64,000 nucleotides of DNA from Nonomuraea turcica (GTDB taxonomy: Bacteria > Actinomycetota > Actinomycetes > Streptosporangiales > Streptosporangiaceae), in assembly GCF_030718205.1 (NCBI RefSeq), contig NZ_JAUZQF010000015.1:1-64000 (forward strand), given 5' to 3'. The notes beneath the pieces are model-generated. The model was given only the letters and a program-made list of their open reading frames with translations, was not told the origin of the DNA and did not search any database. How positions within the stretch are numbered: position 1 is the stretch's first letter; each line of letters starts with the position of its first letter. A program made the position numbers and the translations under genes. Of the stretch, positions 34,434 through 42,219 are shown one piece after another.

Positions 34434-35946
34434 GCGTCCACGAGCGTTGCGCGGCGTCGCGGATGCGGCGTCCGACCGGGGCGGGGACGCCGCCGTCCGG
34501 CGCGGGCGGCAGGGCCGGCGGCGCCGGCGGCACGAGCACCGCGGTCTCCTCTTCGGTGACCGGCCGCTCGACCTCGGTGAACCCGCCCTCCGGGCCGCGT
34601 ACGATCACCCCGGTCTCCACGCCGTGGGCGGCGGTGTGCCGGTCGCGGTCCTGCAGCCCCAGGGCGATGCGCCGGGCGACGATGAAGCCCAGCACCGGCC
34701 CGACGACGACCGCGACACGGAAGATCCACGTCGTCGCGTTGAGCGAGATGTGGAAGGTCGAGGCGATCAGGTCGTTGCCGCCGGCCATCCACAACACGCC
34801 GTAATAGACGACCCCGGCGATGCCGATGCCGACCCGGTTCGGCACGTCACGCGGCCGGTCCAGCAGGTGGTGGATGGCGTGGTCGCGGGTGATCCACCGC
34901 TCGGCGAACGGGTACACGGCCAGCGCGGTGAACAGCAGCCCCGGCGCGCCCAGCGCGGGGATCAGCACGCTCATGGTCACCGTGGAGCCGAAGAGGGTGA
35001 ACTCCCACGGTGGCATGATCCGCAGCGCGCCCTCCAGGAAGCCCATGTACCAGTCCGGCTGCGAGCCCGCGCTGACCGTGCTCGGCACGTACGGGCCGTA
35101 CAGCCAGACCGGGTTGACCTGGAACACGGTGGCCAGCAGCGCGACCACCCCGAGCACCCACAGGAAGTACACCGTCGTCTTGGCCAGGAACGCCGGGAAG
35201 AACGGCGCGCCCCGCACCACGCGGTCGCTCAGCCCCTTGGCGCGGAACTGGGTGTGCGTCTGCCGCCAGGTCAGCACCACCGCGTGCAGCGGGATGAGCA
35301 GGAGCAGCAGCCCGGGGATCAGCAGCACGTGGATGCTGTAGAGCCGGGCGATGATGTCGTCGCCGGGGAACTCGCCGCCGAACAGGAACGCCGCCAGATA
35401 CGTCCCCACCAGCGGCACCGACAGCGTGACGCCGTGCAGGATACGCAGCCCCGCGCCGGACAGCAGGTCGTCGGGCAGCGAATACCCGAACAGCCCGTTG
35501 AACATCACCAGCACGAACAGCAGCACGCCGATCAGCCAGTTGAGGTCCCGGGGCTTGCGGAACGCGCCGGTGAAGAAGTTGCGCAGCAGGTGGGCGACGA
35601 TGGCGGCGAGGAAGACGAGCGTGGCCCAGTGATGCATCTGCCGCATCAGCAGGCCACCGCGCACCTCGAAGCTGATCTCCAGCGTGGAAGCGTACGCCTC
35701 GCTCATCCGCACCCCGCGCAGCGGCACGTAGGCGCCGTTGTAGACCACCTCATGCATCGCCGGTTTGAAGAAGAACGTGAGGTACACGCCGGTGAGCAGG
35801 ACGACCACGAAGGAGTACAGCGCGATCTCCCCGAGTAAGTACGTCCAGTGATCGGGGAAGACCTTGCGCATCGCCTTCTTCATGAAGGCGGCCCCGCCGA
35901 TCCGGTCGTCGAGCGCCTTGGCCAGTGAGCTGCCCTTCATCGCCAC
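34429..35946 (-). CDS. cytochrome b subunit QcrB-like, solitary
   Basis: A 505-residue membrane protein of the actinobacterial bc complex cytochrome b family. The haem-binding histidines sit in RQMHHWATLVFLAAIVAHLLRNFFTGAFRKPRD and LYSIHVLLIPGLLLLLIPLHAVVL, and PDDLLSGAGLRI is the family block. At least eight membrane segments precede an Ala/Pro-rich C-terminal tail of about 90 residues. Usual partners QcrA and QcrC are not nearby, so this is probably a secondary paralogue. It may donate to another quinol-linked enzyme. Start ATG 35946; 35940 is also possible. Confidence 0.85.
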   Translation of the reverse strand: MAMKGSSLAKALDDRIGGAAFMKKAMRKVFPDHWTYLLGEIALYSFVVVLLTGVYLTFFFKPAMHEVVYNGAYVPLRGVRMSEAYASTLEISFEVRGGLLMRQMHHWATLVFLAAIVAHLLRNFFTGAFRKPRDLNWLIGVLLFVLVMFNGLFGYSLPDDLLSGAGLRILHGVTLSVPLVGTYLAAFLFGGEFPGDDIIARLYSIHVLLIPGLLLLLIPLHAVVLTWRQTHTQFRAKGLSDRVVRGAPFFPAFLAKTTVYFLWVLGVVALLATVFQVNPVWLYGPYVPSTVSAGSQPDWYMGFLEGALRIMPPWEFTLFGSTVTMSVLIPALGAPGLLFTALAVYPFAERWITRDHAIHHLLDRPRDVPNRVGIGIAGVVYYGVLWMAGGNDLIASTFHISLNATTWIFRVAVVVGPVLGFIVARRIALGLQDRDRHTAAHGVETGVIVRGPEGGFTEVERPVTEEETAVLVPPAPPALPPAPDGGVPAPVGRRIRDAAQRSWTR

Positions 35947-36008
35947 CCCACGTCAGGTCGGTTTATCCGTTCACCTCCATGACGCTCCCGGGCGGCGAAA
36001 TGTGACAC

Positions 36009-36662
36009 TCAGGCGAAACGTTCGACCGTGACCGGGATCAGCCCCTGCTCGCGGATGGCCTCCCGGTGGTGGTGCAGCAGCGCGCCGAGCATGGCGAGCG
36101 GCCCGGCGCCGAGCCGTACGGTCACGTCCACGCACCACGCGATGCCGGCCCCGATGCGGCGCAGCTCCCAGCTGAACCCATGGCCGCCGGCGCTGCCCGA
36201 CGCCTTGCCGACCACGCGCGGATCGCCGGTCGGCTCCAGCCGCAGCGCCGCCTGCGCCTTCGCCAGCCCGTCCGCGCCCAGCTCGCCGGCGAACAGGATG
36301 CGGTAACGCCGTGCCTTGGCCGGCCCGGTGCCCAGGTGGAGCGGCGCGGAGGCCGGCAGCCGCTGACGGCGGTGGAAGAACTCGCGCAGCCGATCCTCCT
36401 CGGGAAACTCGCCGCCGCCGAGGTGGGCGTAGGCGTCCCGGGCGCGCCGCCGGCCCACCGGCACGACCCGCGCGCGCAGGGCGCCGTCGGACCGGATGAG
36501 GCGGCTCACCTCCGGGGCCGCCAGCCACTCACCGGTCTCCGATCCCCATTCGGCGCTGTCGATGCCGACCGCGGTGAAGTCCTCGCAGAGCACGAACTCC
36601 TCCACCAGGACTCCCGCCGGTGACCGGTCCCGTGCCGAGGTGGAGATCAGGTAGTAATCCAT
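36009..36662 (-). CDS. hypothetical protein
   Basis: A 217-residue soluble protein beginning MDYYLISTSARDRSPAGVLVEEFVLCEDF and ending LLHHHREAIREQGLIPVTVERFA. It has no signal peptide, membrane helix or catalytic motif I can name. The central segment LHLGTGPAKARRYRILFAGELGADGLAKAQAALRLEP suggests an alpha/beta fold with basic patches. It reads cleanly in one frame with typical GC bias. Transcribed alone behind ATG 36662. Confidence 0.6.
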   Translation of the reverse strand: MDYYLISTSARDRSPAGVLVEEFVLCEDFTAVGIDSAEWGSETGEWLAAPEVSRLIRSDGALRARVVPVGRRRARDAYAHLGGGEFPEEDRLREFFHRRQRLPASAPLHLGTGPAKARRYRILFAGELGADGLAKAQAALRLEPTGDPRVVGKASGSAGGHGFSWELRRIGAGIAWCVDVTVRLGAGPLAMLGALLHHHREAIREQGLIPVTVERFA

Positions 36663-36701
36663 TCACCGCATGATCCTCGGCCCGGGAACGCCGGATCAAG
36701 C

Positions 36702-36845
36702 TCACGCGCCGGTGCGCCGGCTCTCCGGCGGGCCGAGGTAGCTGGGCAGCACCCCGCCGGTGTCCGTGACGACGAGCCGGAGATCGTTTTCATCCGGAAA
36801 GCGGTCTCCCGCGAACCAGGTGCACACGACGGTTGTCGAACACAT
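36702..36845 (-). CDS. possible 47-residue small protein
   Basis: ATG 36845 opens MCSTTVVCTWFAGDRFPDENDLRLVVTDTGG..., 47 codons to a TGA at 36702, 40 bp upstream of the hypothetical gene at 36662. It has two cysteines and a balanced composition but no recognised relative. It could equally be chance. A stable hairpin lies immediately upstream. Confidence 0.28.
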   Translation of the reverse strand: MCSTTVVCTWFAGDRFPDENDLRLVVTDTGGVLPSYLGPPESRRTGA

Positions 36846-36848
36846 ATG

Positions 36849-36876
36849 GGTGGTCCCGGTGAAAGCCGGGACCACC
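36849..36876 (+). promoter_or_regulatory. stable hairpin in the deacetylase leader
   Basis: GGTGGTCCCGG pairs perfectly with CCGGGACCACC around a 6-nt loop (TGAAAG), about 48 bp before ATG 36924. It has no T tract, so it is not an ordinary terminator. It may be a 5'-UTR control element for the polysaccharide deacetylase. I could not match it to a known riboswitch consensus. Confidence 0.4.
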
Positions 36877-36923
36877 GGGGGTGTCAGGGGAGTCGCACCG
36901 GGGGCGGTGCTCAAGGGGGATCA

Positions 36924-37811
36924 ATGAACATCGATGCTGGATTGCGCCGGGCGGCACGGTCTGGGGCGAGACGGGGGGTGGCGAGGATGCTCGCCACGGC
37001 CGTCCTGACCACGGCGGCCTGCGTCACCGGCCAGCTGACGGCCGGCACTGGAACGGTCCAAGCGGCGGTGCGGCCAGGTGTCAAGGACGGCGGCGTCACC
37101 GCGTTACCTACGGGCACGGATCTGGCCGGGACCTGGTCGAAGGCGTCGCAGGCGCTGATGCGGCCGCTGCTCGCCGCGGCGCGGGACGTGCGGGGCCGCC
37201 CGGTCGACTGCCGCCGCGTCAAGTGCGTGGCACTCACCTTCGACGACGGACCCGGTCCGTACACCGACGCGCTGCTGCGCCGGCTGAAGGCCCACCGCGC
37301 GCGGGCCACATTCTTCGTCGTGGGGCAGAACGTCACCGCCTACCCCGCCATCCTGCGCCGCACCGTCGCGGCGGGTCACGAGATCGGCGGCCACACCTGG
37401 TCGCACGCCAACCTGACCCGGCTGCCGGCTGCTGCGGTCCGCGCCGAGTTCGCCCGTACCGACCAGGCGATCAAGGCGGCGACGGGGCTCGTGCCGCGCC
37501 TCATCCGTCCGCCGTACGGGGCGCTCAACGCCTCCGTGCGCATGCAGAGCACACGACCGATGGTGATGTGGAGCGTGGACACCCTGGACTGGCTGCACCG
37601 TGACAGCGCCAGGGTCACCAAGAAGGCACTCAAGGCGGTGCGCCCCGGCAGCATCGTGCTCTTCCACGACATCCACCCCACGACGGTGCGGGCCATGCCG
37701 GGGATTCTGAAGACTCTGTCCGCGCGCGGCTACACGTTCGTCACCGTCAGCCAGTTATTCGGCGGCAACCCGCCGCCCGTGGCCTACAGCGGCGCCTCCA
37801 GCCTGCTCTGA
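36924..37811 (+). CDS. secreted polysaccharide deacetylase (CE4/NodB)
   Basis: A 295-residue exported metal-dependent deacetylase. The hydrophobic signal spans about residues 20-48. The NodB domain keeps all motifs: TFDDGP (motif 1), HTWSH (motif 2, metal His pair), RPPYG (motif 3), WSVDTLDW (motif 4) and FHDIH (motif 5). It would deacetylate peptidoglycan sugars or chitooligosaccharides at the cell surface. A strong AAGGGGG ribosome site sits before ATG 36924. Convergent with the Vgb-like gene, 8 bp apart. Confidence 0.92.
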   Translation: MNIDAGLRRAARSGARRGVARMLATAVLTTAACVTGQLTAGTGTVQAAVRPGVKDGGVTALPTGTDLAGTWSKASQALMRPLLAAARDVRGRPVDCRRVKCVALTFDDGPGPYTDALLRRLKAHRARATFFVVGQNVTAYPAILRRTVAAGHEIGGHTWSHANLTRLPAAAVRAEFARTDQAIKAATGLVPRLIRPPYGALNASVRMQSTRPMVMWSVDTLDWLHRDSARVTKKALKAVRPGSIVLFHDIHPTTVRAMPGILKTLSARGYTFVTVSQLFGGNPPPVAYSGASSLL

Positions 37812-37819
37812 GCTCCCGC

Positions 37820-38848
37820 TCATCCGGAGGCCGTCCGGACGAGGAGCAGCGCGTCCTGGCCGGACGCCGCGCCCCACACCTCGCCGGGGCGGCCGTGGAT
37901 CTGGCGCACCGCCGCGGCCTCGCCGTTCGCGGGAGTGAAGTGCTCGGTGGCGGGGTCGAAGCTGATCAGCCGGTCGCTGCCGAAGTCGCTGATCCAGACG
38001 ATGTCGGCGGAGTCGACGTAGACGGCGTACGGCTGCGGGGCGTCCCCGGGGAGCCGCCATTCCTTCCACGCGTCCGAGGCGGGGTCGTAGCGGCCGAGGC
38101 GGCCGCCGTTCCACTCGCTGACCCACACGCGGCCGGTGCTGTCGGCCCAGACGCGGCGGGCGCCCTGGCCGGCGGTCGGAGGTTCGAGCACGGTGGCGCG
38201 GCCGGTGTCCGGCGCGATCCTGGCGATGTGGCTGCCAGCCAGCGAGGCGTAGTAGACGGCGCCATCGGGCGTGGCGGTGATCCCGTACGGTCCGGGGCCG
38301 CGCGGGGCGTCGTACACGTCGATCTTTCCCGTGTCCGGTGCCAGCCGGCCGTAGACGCCGCTCTGGCCGGTGAACCAGAGCACGCCCGCGGCGTCGAACG
38401 CCGCCGTGTTAAGGTCGGCGCCCGCGCGGTCTCCGGGCAGCGGGTAGGTGCGTACCTGGCGGTTGTCCGCGTCCACCCGGACGATCGCGTTGAGCCCGCT
38501 GTCGGTCACCCAGGCGTGCCCGCCCGGCCCGGTGATCACGCCGTGCGGTCTGGAGCCATCGCCCAGCGGCACCTGGGTCACCTTGCCCGTCCTGGGGTCG
38601 AGGTGGCCGAGGTAGCCCGCGCTCTGCGCGGTGAACCACACACCGCCGTCGGCGGCGGGGGCCACGTCGTGCGGCCCGGCTCCGCTCGGCACCTCGAACC
38701 GCTGCACGGCCGGCCCGGCGGCCGCACCGGTCTGCGCGGGGGCGGCCGTCTGAGCAGGAGGGGCGGTGGGTGCGGCGGTGCAGGCGGCGAGCACGAGCAA
38801 CACCGCCAGCGGTGCGCTTCGCGTCAGTACGCTTGCCAAGCGGGTCAC
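37820..38848 (-). CDS. virginiamycin B lyase-like beta-propeller lipoprotein
   Basis: A 342-residue lipoprotein (lipobox VLAAC) with a Thr/Pro/Ala linker and a seven-bladed propeller of the Vgb/streptogramin lyase family. Repeats include SGAGPHDVAPAADGGVWFTAQSAGYLGHLDPRTGK and GPGPYGITATPDGAVYYASLAGSHIARI. Enzymatic Vgb needs His in the last blades: IHGRPGEVWG near the end keeps one candidate, so lyase activity is possible but not assured. GTG 38848 is chosen because GAAGGAG lies at ideal distance before it; the frame start at 38872 would overlap the phosphatase gene. Confidence 0.8.
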   Translation of the reverse strand: MTRLASVLTRSAPLAVLLVLAACTAAPTAPPAQTAAPAQTGAAAGPAVQRFEVPSGAGPHDVAPAADGGVWFTAQSAGYLGHLDPRTGKVTQVPLGDGSRPHGVITGPGGHAWVTDSGLNAIVRVDADNRQVRTYPLPGDRAGADLNTAAFDAAGVLWFTGQSGVYGRLAPDTGKIDVYDAPRGPGPYGITATPDGAVYYASLAGSHIARIAPDTGRATVLEPPTAGQGARRVWADSTGRVWVSEWNGGRLGRYDPASDAWKEWRLPGDAPQPYAVYVDSADIVWISDFGSDRLISFDPATEHFTPANGEAAAVRQIHGRPGEVWGAASGQDALLLVRTASG

Positions 38849-38850
38849 GG

Positions 38851-39531
38851 CTACTCCTTCAGTGATCGCCAATCGTCGACGCCGATCCTGGCCACCGGCT
38901 CGGTCCCGCCGCTGGGGGCGAAGACGAACGTCTCACCCTCAGCCGAGGACAGGCCCGTGGCGCTGAACAGATTGAAGCCGTGCGAGACCAGCACGGTGTT
39001 GACGCCCTGGGCGGGGCGGCCGGACAGCAGCCGGCGAAGGGCCGCGGCCAGCGCGTCGTCGTCGGTGCCCGGGTAGATCTCGTTGATGAGGTCACGGCTG
39101 TCCTGCGCCTTGCCGAACGCGAGCTCGGCGGTCTCACGGGTGCGCCGGTAGGGGCTGGCGAGCACCTCGCCGATGGGGATGCGCAGCCGCCTGACGGCCT
39201 GGCCGATCTCCCGTGCCTGCGCTCTGCCCTCCGCGGAGAGGTTGCGCTGCGTGGAGGGGTCGGAAAGGTCTGGGTTGGGGTCGTCCTGGGTGGCTTCGGT
39301 CGCCGTGTGGCGGATGTAGAGGACATAGCCACCGCGCCGCAACCGCCCGGCCAGCCCGGCGTCCGCCGTGGCCGGCCCACCGTCCGCCGTCGCGCCGGAC
39401 TCGGGCGACGTCGCGAGGACGGATGACGACGCGGCGGGTGCCGGTGATGGTGCGGCGGGCAGGGGGACCGGCCCGCCGCAACCGGCCAGGAGGCAGGCGC
39501 AGGCGGCAAGCAGCGCCAGGCTGGACCTCAC
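38851..39531 (-). CDS. histidine phosphatase family lipoprotein
   Basis: A 226-residue exported phosphatase of the phosphoglycerate-mutase superfamily. Lipobox LLAGC and a Ser/Pro/Ala linker precede YVLYIRHTATEA, the RH-x motif with the phosphorylated His. SAEGRAQAREIGQAVRRL, SPYRRTRETAELAFG and the second catalytic His in VLVSHGFNLF follow. The end is 2 bp from the start of the Vgb-like gene, so both are co-transcribed. GTG 39531 or 39537 can start it; 39531 gives the cleanest signal peptide. Confidence 0.82.
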   Translation of the reverse strand: MRSSLALLAACACLLAGCGGPVPLPAAPSPAPAASSSVLATSPESGATADGGPATADAGLAGRLRRGGYVLYIRHTATEATQDDPNPDLSDPSTQRNLSAEGRAQAREIGQAVRRLRIPIGEVLASPYRRTRETAELAFGKAQDSRDLINEIYPGTDDDALAAALRRLLSGRPAQGVNTVLVSHGFNLFSATGLSSAEGETFVFAPSGGTEPVARIGVDDWRSLKE

Positions 39532-39575
39532 GCCCACGACGCTACGCCTGCCGACCGCAAAGCCGCGTAAAAGTG

Positions 39576-41528
39576 TCAGCCTCCCGCGGGGTACGGCGGG
39601 CCGAGGCTCCAGGCCCGGGCCGTCTGGTCCCTGCTGCCGCTGACGGCGATCGGCCGGCCGTCGAGCAGGCCGACCGCCACCGACCAGACGCTGTCGGCGT
39701 GCCCGGTGAACGGCGTGCCGAGCGGCTTTCTGGTGCCCAGGTCCCACACTCGCACGGTCGCGTCCTCGCCGCCGGTCACGGCCACGGGCGTGCCGTCCAG
39801 GTTGCTGATCGCGACCGACCAGACCCAGCCGGTGTGCCCGGTCATCGGCGCGCCGAGCTCCTTCCTGGCGCCCAGGTCCCACACCCGCACCGTCATGTCC
39901 TCGCCGCCGGTGACCGCGACCGGCGTGCCGGCCAGGTTGCCGATCGCCACCGACCGCACCCACCCGGAATGCCCGGTCATCGGCGCGCCGAGCTGCTTCC
40001 TGGAGTTCAGGTCCCACACCCGCACGGTCGCGTCGTCGCCTGCGGTCACCGCGATGGGCGCGCCGCCGACCTGGCCGACGGCCACCGCCCACACCGCGCC
40101 CTTGTGACCGGCGAGCGGCGCGCCGAGTTGCTTGCCCGTCCGCAGGTCCCAGACGCGGGCGGTGCCGTCGGCGGAGGCGGTGACGGCGACGTGCGTGCCG
40201 CCGATCCGGCCGGTCGCCACCGACTTGACGTCGCCTTCGTGCCCGGTCAGCGTGCGGGACGTGCCCGTGGTGAGGTCCCAGACGCGGGCGGTGTCGTCGT
40301 CGCTCGCGGTGACCGCGACCGGCACGGCGTCGAGCTGGTCGAGCGTGGCTCCTCTGACCCATTCCGTGTGCCCGGCGAGGGGCCGGCCGGCCTCCTGCGA
40401 GGTACGCAGGTTCCAGACGCGGGCGGTCTCGTCGTCGGAGCCCGTCAGCGCGACGGGGACGCCGCCGAGCGTGCCGACGGCCACCGCCCGCACATCGTTG
40501 GTGTGGCCGGCCAGCGGCTTGCCGAGCTCCTTGCCGAACGGGGTGCCCTGGGCGGTCGTGCGTACGGGTCCGGGATCGCGGGTGACCCGCGGCTCCGGCC
40601 ACATCACCACCGCCACCACCACGGCCGCGAGCGCCGCGGCGACGGCCGCGAGCGCGCTCCTGGGCACCCGCCGCGCCCGCGACGTCGCAGGCGAGGGCGG
40701 GGTCACAGACTCGGTGATCTCGGCGGTCGGGAGGGTGTCGCCGCCGGTCAGGGCGCGGACCAGGTCCTCGGCCGTGAGCCGGCGTCCGGGGTCCTTGTTC
40801 AGGCAGGCGGTCACCAGCGGCAGCAACGATTCCGGCACGCCGGTCAGGTCCGGCTCCTCGTACAGCAGCGCGTGCAGCACGGCCGGGACCGACGCGCCCG
40901 CGAACGGCCTGCGGCCCGTGGCCGCGTACACCATCGTGGCGGCCCAGCTGAAGACGTCGGCGGCCGGCCCGATCTGGTCGGAGCTGACCTGCTCGGGCGC
41001 CATGTATCCGGGTGTGCCGAACGCCCCGGACTGGGTGACGGCGTGCTCGAGGGCCCGTGAGATGCCGAAGTCGATCACCACCGGGCCCTCGGGGCCGAGG
41101 ATGACGTTGGCGGGCTTGAAGTCGCGGTGCACGACCCCGGCGCGGTGGATCGCGGCCAGCGCGGTCGCGGTCGCGACCGCCAGCCGATCCAGCCCGCCGC
41201 CGGTGCGCGGGCCCTCCTGCCTGACCACGCGGTCGAGGGACTCGCCGCGCACGTATTCACTCACGATGTACGGCCGGTCGTCATGCATTCCCATGTCGAG
41301 GACCCTGGCGGTGCAGAACGGCGCCACCCGGCGCGCGAGCTCCACCTGCCGGAAGAATCGGCGGCGCTCCTCGGCGTCCTCCGACATCCGGGCGTGCAGC
41401 ACCTTGATCGCGACCTCGTCGCCGTCCGGGCTCAGGCCGCGATACACCGTGCCCTGGCCGCCGTCACCGAGAGACCCGGTGAGCCGGTAGCCGGAGATCT
41501 GCCCAAGGTCGGGCGGGGGACGCGACAA
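39576..41528 (-). CDS. Ser/Thr protein kinase with seven WD40 repeats
   Basis: A 650-residue kinase: G-loop GDGGQGTVY, Lys42, HRDFKPANVIL, IDFGISRA and GTPGYMAPEQ. One membrane helix (AVAAALAAVVVAVVMW) places the C-terminal part outside. That part is a WD40 propeller of seven clear repeats of the form LAGHT..V..VA.G...G.PVAVTGS.D.TARVWDL. Such kinases couple an extracytoplasmic scaffold to cytosolic signalling. TTG 41528 is favoured because GAAGGTGGG lies just upstream; GTG 41564 is an alternative. Its kinase part resembles those at 8.2-11.2 kb. Confidence 0.9.
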   Translation of the reverse strand: MSRPPPDLGQISGYRLTGSLGDGGQGTVYRGLSPDGDEVAIKVLHARMSEDAEERRRFFRQVELARRVAPFCTARVLDMGMHDDRPYIVSEYVRGESLDRVVRQEGPRTGGGLDRLAVATATALAAIHRAGVVHRDFKPANVILGPEGPVVIDFGISRALEHAVTQSGAFGTPGYMAPEQVSSDQIGPAADVFSWAATMVYAATGRRPFAGASVPAVLHALLYEEPDLTGVPESLLPLVTACLNKDPGRRLTAEDLVRALTGGDTLPTAEITESVTPPSPATSRARRVPRSALAAVAAALAAVVVAVVMWPEPRVTRDPGPVRTTAQGTPFGKELGKPLAGHTNDVRAVAVGTLGGVPVALTGSDDETARVWNLRTSQEAGRPLAGHTEWVRGATLDQLDAVPVAVTASDDDTARVWDLTTGTSRTLTGHEGDVKSVATGRIGGTHVAVTASADGTARVWDLRTGKQLGAPLAGHKGAVWAVAVGQVGGAPIAVTAGDDATVRVWDLNSRKQLGAPMTGHSGWVRSVAIGNLAGTPVAVTGGEDMTVRVWDLGARKELGAPMTGHTGWVWSVAISNLDGTPVAVTGGEDATVRVWDLGTRKPLGTPFTGHADSVWSVAVGLLDGRPIAVSGSRDQTARAWSLGPPYPAGG

Positions 41529-41717
41529 TGCCCACCTTCTTCGTGTCAGCAGGGACCTCAGCACCGGATACTACGATCGAAAAGGGTTAGCTGGATTACC
41601 CGAAGAGGGGACATAATCGGGCACCGGCCTCGCTTTCCGCCGAGTGTCACCGGAAAGACATTTTCCGTTATCCGATTATTCAGATAGCCATCCAGCTTTG
41701 TGTACTGAGGGGTTTTC

Positions 41718-42131
41718 GTGACGCCTGGTGTTCGTTTGATCCGCAGCTCCGACCTCGCGCAGACCGTTGAATACGCCTACGCGGCCGTCGCCGACGTGCC
41801 GGTGCGAGCCATCTGGGCGGCCGGCGCCTGCCCGCTGGACGCCGACGGCACGACCGTCGCCGTAGGGGACGTCGCCGGGCAGACCCACCAGGTGATGCGC
41901 AACCTCGTCACGGCGCTCGGCAGCGCCGGCGCCGCGTTGACCGACGTCGTCAAGACCACCGTGTACGTGGCCTCGTCCCGGCGGGAAGACCTGGCCGAGG
42001 CGTGGAAGGTCTACCGCGACCACATGGGCGCCCACGACGTGCCCAGCACACTGCTCGGCGTCACCGTCCTCGGCTACCCGGACCAGCTGGTCGAGGTCGA
42101 GGCGGTCGCGCTGATCACCTCGCCGGAGTAG
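41718..42131 (+). CDS. RidA family protein
   Basis: A 137-residue trimeric RidA/YjgF-type protein. The family block TTVYVASSRREDLAEAWKVYRDHMG is present, followed by STLLGVTVLGYPDQLVEVEAVAL. The Arg that binds the carboxylate in canonical RidA (in the PAR motif) is replaced, since the sequence has VPSTLLG. It therefore belongs to a non-canonical Rid subgroup and imine deaminase activity is uncertain. GTG start at 41718. Divergent from the WD40 kinase, convergent with the DUF5682 operon. Confidence 0.8.
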   Translation: MTPGVRLIRSSDLAQTVEYAYAAVADVPVRAIWAAGACPLDADGTTVAVGDVAGQTHQVMRNLVTALGSAGAALTDVVKTTVYVASSRREDLAEAWKVYRDHMGAHDVPSTLLGVTVLGYPDQLVEVEAVALITSPE

Positions 42132-42219
42132 TCCTGGCACTCACGTTGCGCATCGCCCGGCTGCCGCCGACCGGCCGTCGCGGGCATCCGGCGAGGTGCC
42201 CGCGACGGCCGGTTCGGTG

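Noticed and set aside
36849..36876. Reading the deacetylase leader as a c-di-AMP (ydaO) riboswitch
   Set aside because: The conserved ydaO core could not be recognised in the 36780-36924 sequence; only a single hairpin is clear.
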